This document shows, piece after piece, positions 61,197 to 64,000 of a stretch of 64,000 bases of DNA. Within the stretch, counting starts at the first letter, position 1. Each line of letters starts with the position of its first letter. The translations under genes and the position numbers were made by a program. A model generated the notes under the pieces. It was not told where the DNA came from. It did not search any database and was given only the letters and a program-made list of their open reading frames with translations. This stretch comes from Pseudonocardia sediminis (GTDB lineage Bacteria; Actinomycetota; Actinomycetes; Mycobacteriales; Pseudonocardiaceae), in the NCBI RefSeq assembly GCF_004217185.1, contig NZ_SHKL01000001.1:3098001-3162000 (forward strand), given 5' to 3'.

Positions 61197-62648
61197 GTGG
61201 ACGGCGCGGCGCTGGAGGCGGTCCTGCGACGGGCATGGGGGACAACGGTGCAGGTCACCGGCCTGTCGCGCCTGGCGGGCGGGGCGAGCCGCGAGACCTG
61301 GGCGTTCGACGCCACCCCCGGCGGCGGTCCCGACGGCGGGAGCGCACCGGTCCCGCTCGTGCTGCGCCGCGACCGTCCCGACGACGCCGACGCCGCCGGG
61401 ATGGCCCGCGAGGCGGCCGCGTTCACCGCCGCCGCCGCGGCCGGCGTGCCGGTCCCGCGCCTGCACGCCCACGGCGACGGCGCGGTCCCGGCCTCGGAGG
61501 ACGGCGGGGCACCGGCGTCCGGCGGCCCGGCCGTCGGTACCCCGTTCCTGATCGTCGACCGTATCGACGGCGAGACGATCCCGCGCCGCCTGCTGCGCGA
61601 CGAGCGCTGGGCCGCCGTGCGCCCGCGCCTGGCCCGCGAGCTGGGACGGGTCCTGGCCCGGATCCACACGATCCCGCCCGCCGACGTCCTGACCCCCGGC
61701 GTCGGCGATCACCTCGGCACCGGCGACCGCCTCGACGCCCTGCGCGACCGCCACGACCGCTTCGGCGAGCCGAACCCCGCGCTGGAGCTGGTGTTCCGGT
61801 GGCTCGAGCTCCACCGCCCGCCCGTGGTCGAGCCGCACCTGGTGCACGGCGACTTCCGCACCGGCAACCTGCTGATCGGGCCGGGACCCGACGGCACCGA
61901 CGGCACCGACGGCGTGCTCGGCGTCCTGGACTGGGAGCTGGTGCACGCCGGGGACCCGATGGAGGACCTGGGCTGGCTCTGCGGCAAGGCGTGGCGCTTC
62001 GGCTCGCCGGAGCCGGTGGGCGGGTTCGGCCCCTACGACGAGCTGTTCGACGGCTACGCCGAGGTCGCCGGCACCCGGCCGGACCCCGGCGTCGTCCGAT
62101 GGTGGGAGGTCTTCGCCGCCGTGCACTGGGCAGTGATCTGCCGGATGCAGGCCGAGAGGCACCTGTCGGGCACCGAGCGGACCGTCGAGATGGCCGTGCT
62201 CGGGCGCCGCGCCGCCGAGTCCGAGCACGACGCGCTCCTGGCGCTGGGCCTGACCGCCCCGGCCGCCGTCCCCGACCTGCTCGACGAACCGGCCCGGGCC
62301 GCGGACCTGCACGGACGCCCCACCGTCGACGAGCTGCTCGAGGCCGTCTCGGGTTTCCTGACCGACGAGCTCCCCGACGCACTCGACGACGCGAGGCTGC
62401 GGTTCAGCGCGCGCGTCGCGGCGAACGCACTGGCCATCGCCCGGCGTGAGCTGCGCGCCGGGCCCGCCCACGACGTCGCCCACCGGGAGCGACTGGCCGC
62501 GCTCGGCGTCACCGGCGACACCGCCCTCGCGGCGGCGATCCGGGCCGGCGGGATGGACGGACGCGCCGACGTCGTCGACGCCGTCCGGGCCGACGTCGTG
62601 GCGCGGCTGCGGGTCGCGAACCCGCGTCACACCGGCCGTCCGGGCTAG
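61197..62648 (+). CDS. APH-fold phosphotransferase (ACAD10/11 kinase-like)
   Basis: A 483-residue kinase-like protein. The N-lobe has LSRLAGGASRETWAFD and PLVLRRDRPDD with the ATP lysine replaced by Arg context, the Brenner motif is HGDFRTGNLLI near 217, and VLDWELVHAGDPMEDLGWL holds the metal-binding Asp near 244. The C-terminal 130 residues form an extra helical domain (LDDARLRFSARVAANALAIARREL) often found in actinobacterial versions. Likely phosphorylates a hydroxyacyl-CoA or similar small molecule rather than an aminoglycoside (inference from the dehydrogenase neighbour). Confidence 0.83.
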   Translation: MDGAALEAVLRRAWGTTVQVTGLSRLAGGASRETWAFDATPGGGPDGGSAPVPLVLRRDRPDDADAAGMAREAAAFTAAAAAGVPVPRLHAHGDGAVPASEDGGAPASGGPAVGTPFLIVDRIDGETIPRRLLRDERWAAVRPRLARELGRVLARIHTIPPADVLTPGVGDHLGTGDRLDALRDRHDRFGEPNPALELVFRWLELHRPPVVEPHLVHGDFRTGNLLIGPGPDGTDGTDGVLGVLDWELVHAGDPMEDLGWLCGKAWRFGSPEPVGGFGPYDELFDGYAEVAGTRPDPGVVRWWEVFAAVHWAVICRMQAERHLSGTERTVEMAVLGRRAAESEHDALLALGLTAPAAVPDLLDEPARAADLHGRPTVDELLEAVSGFLTDELPDALDDARLRFSARVAANALAIARRELRAGPAHDVAHRERLAALGVTGDTALAAAIRAGGMDGRADVVDAVRADVVARLRVANPRHTGRPG

Positions 62649-62758
62649 ACGTTTCGGCCGTCGGGGTCGAATCCGCGAAGGACGCTTCCCGCACCGTGAC
62701 GGCGGTCATATCGTCGGCCAGGCATCCGAGGAGACAACGACGTCGAGGGAGGCCCGCG

Positions 62759-63880
62759 ATGCGGACCCGTGGAGCAGTGATCCGGCAGGCGCCGGGGAAG
62801 TACGAGGTCGTCGACCTCGAGCTGGAGGACCCGCGGCCGGACGAACTGCAGGTCAAGATGGTCGCGTCGGGCATGTGCCACTCCGACGACCACTTCGCCA
62901 CCGGCGACATCACGGTCGGCACCTACCCGATGGCCGGTGGCCACGAGGGCGCGGGCGTCGTCACGAAGGTCGGGCCGAACTCGAAGGGGATCGAGGAGGG
63001 CGACCACGTCATCTTCTCGTTCATCCCCTCGTGCGGGCACTGCCGCTGGTGCGCCAGCGGGCAGCAGAACCTGTGCGACCACGGCGCGTCCATCCTGGAG
63101 GGACCGCGCTGGACCGACGGGACCTACCGGCTCCGCACCGTCGACGGCGACGAGGCGGTCGGCCAGGCCTGCGGCATCTCCACGTTCTGCGAGACGACGA
63201 CGGCGTCGATCGAGTCGGCCGTGAAGATCGACAAGGACATCCCGCTGAACGTCGCCTGCCTGGTCGGGTGCGGTGTCGGCACCGGCTGGGGTTCGGCGGT
63301 CAACGCCGCGGAGGTCAAGCCCGGGCACACCGTGATCGTCATGGGCATCGGTGGCATCGGGATCAACGCCGTGCAGGGCGCGAAGCACGCCGGCGCGGCG
63401 AACATCATCGCCTGCGACCCGGTGGCCTTCAAGCGCGAGAAGGCCCAGGAGATGGGCGCGACGCACGCCGCGTCGAGCATGGAGGAGGCCACCGAGCTGG
63501 CCAAGCAGTTCACCAACGGGCAGGGCGCGGACTCCGCGATCGTCACCGTCGGTGTGACCACCGGCCAGCACGTCGCCCAGGCGTTCGCCTCGATCCGCAA
63601 GGCCGGGACCGCCGTCGTCACCGGCATCGGGGACATCACCGAGGTCGGCGTCCCCATCCCGGTCGCCGAGCTGACGCTCTACCAGAAGCGCATCCAGGGA
63701 GCCCTGTTCGGCGGCTCCAACCCGAACTGGGACATCAAGCGCCAGCTCGACCTGTACCGGACCGGTGCGCTCAAGCTGGACGAGCTGATCACCAAGACCT
63801 ACAACCTCGACGAGATCAACCAGGGCTACCAGGACATGCGCGACGGCAAGAACATCCGGGGTGTCATCGAGTACTCCTGA
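62759..63880 (+). CDS. NDMA-dependent alcohol dehydrogenase (MDR family)
   Basis: A 373-residue zinc alcohol dehydrogenase. Catalytic zinc ligands are in SGMCHSDDHF, GGHEGAGVV and LVGCGVGTGW; the structural zinc has CGHCRWCASGQQNLC. VIVMGIGGIGINAVQGAKHAG binds NAD. The long structural-zinc lobe with ILEGPRWTDGTYRLR matches the class that keeps its NADH bound and needs an outside acceptor, linked to mycofactocin in actinobacteria. GAGGGAGG precedes the ATG. A hairpin terminator follows. Confidence 0.9.
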   Translation: MRTRGAVIRQAPGKYEVVDLELEDPRPDELQVKMVASGMCHSDDHFATGDITVGTYPMAGGHEGAGVVTKVGPNSKGIEEGDHVIFSFIPSCGHCRWCASGQQNLCDHGASILEGPRWTDGTYRLRTVDGDEAVGQACGISTFCETTTASIESAVKIDKDIPLNVACLVGCGVGTGWGSAVNAAEVKPGHTVIVMGIGGIGINAVQGAKHAGAANIIACDPVAFKREKAQEMGATHAASSMEEATELAKQFTNGQGADSAIVTVGVTTGQHVAQAFASIRKAGTAVVTGIGDITEVGVPIPVAELTLYQKRIQGALFGGSNPNWDIKRQLDLYRTGALKLDELITKTYNLDEINQGYQDMRDGKNIRGVIEYS

Positions 63881-63921
63881 GCGACGCACCGCCGGGTGAC
63901 CGGCGTTTCACGCGGAGTGAG

Positions 63922-63951
63922 GGTCGGGACGTCGTACGCGGCGTCCCGACC
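63922..63951 (+). terminator. Hairpin terminator after the alcohol dehydrogenase gene
   Basis: GGTCGGGACG and CGTCCCGACC form a perfect 10-bp stem around TCGTACGCGG, about 40 bp after the stop codon. Confidence 0.8.
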
Positions 63952-63966
63952 ACCTCCGACAGACGA

Positions 63967-63990
63967 CAATCGACTGATCGGCGTCGATTG
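63967..63990. promoter_or_regulatory. Inverted repeat at the window end, possible operator
   Basis: CAATCGA and TCGATTG are exact 7-nt arms separated by ten bases, in DNA more AT-rich than its surroundings just beyond the terminator. It may belong to the next gene outside the window. Confidence 0.35.
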
Positions 63991-64000
63991 CCGTGTGGTA

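Overview
The window reads as chromosomal DNA of a high-GC actinobacterium, most probably a member of the Pseudonocardiaceae such as Pseudonocardia (inference from gene content; no 16S or other marker is present). The pointers are very high GC, an lsr2 nucleoid-protein gene, many acyl-CoA ligases, acyl-CoA dehydrogenases and enoyl-CoA hydratases, a DprE2-like arabinan-precursor reductase, two L,D-transpeptidases, a caa3_CtaG protein, a Tex protein with a Gly/Arg-rich tail, and an NDMA-dependent (mycofactocin-type) alcohol dehydrogenase. No prophage, CRISPR array, insertion sequence, rRNA or tRNA was found. The left end cuts through a CobW-family GTPase.

Layout. 1-9.98 kb: a CobW GTPase behind a Zur-box-like palindrome, a FadD, an MFS pump, a small membrane protein, a 540-bp non-coding array of palindromic units, a second FadD, Lsr2, a metallo-beta-lactamase-fold hydrolase, and enoyl-CoA hydratase plus MarR. 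10-20 kb: an acyl-CoA dehydrogenase, a secreted two-repeat protein, a third acyl-CoA ligase, a large L,D-transpeptidase, and a four-gene unit of a cysteine-desulfurase-like enzyme plus a FecBCD-type importer. 20-26 kb: a divergent MarR/FAD-monooxygenase pair, a two-gene molybdenum-storage-protein-like operon (mosB-mosA homologues) ending in a strong terminator, an epoxide-hydrolase fragment, a perfect 40-nt palindrome and a MerR-PP2C fusion. 26-36 kb: a minus-strand metabolic cluster (alpha/beta hydrolase, M24 peptidase-fold enzyme, membrane protein, P450, DMT exporter, enoyl-CoA hydratase, FAD monooxygenase, DUF4185 protein) facing an MHS-type transporter across a palindromic operator candidate. 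36-46 kb: a MazF-like remnant, a beta-propeller lipoprotein, CtaG, P450, Tex, a tyrosine phosphatase and a DEAD-box helicase. 46-54 kb: an L,D-transpeptidase, IlvD, small membrane proteins, a LuxR remnant, a two-component system, a GerW-like protein and methyltransferases. 54-64 kb: a DUF2256/DUF3253 protein, a leaderless membrane-protein gene, AroE-like, PnuC, cystathionine beta-synthase, DprE2-like SDR, an acyl-CoA dehydrogenase facing an APH-type kinase, and the NDMA-dependent alcohol dehydrogenase.

Themes. Most genes serve fatty-acid/aromatic-type catabolism, cell-wall remodelling and housekeeping. The items most worth following are the actinobacterial Mo-storage-like operon; two families of interspersed palindromic elements (40 bp and 55 bp, three copies each), the first of which overlaps or closely resembles the 3' ends and TAG stop codons of three genes; the palindrome array at 4.7-5.25 kb; and the P450/FAD-monooxygenase cluster with its own transporter and operator candidate. 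Functions are assigned from recognisable motifs and family memory only; no database search was run.
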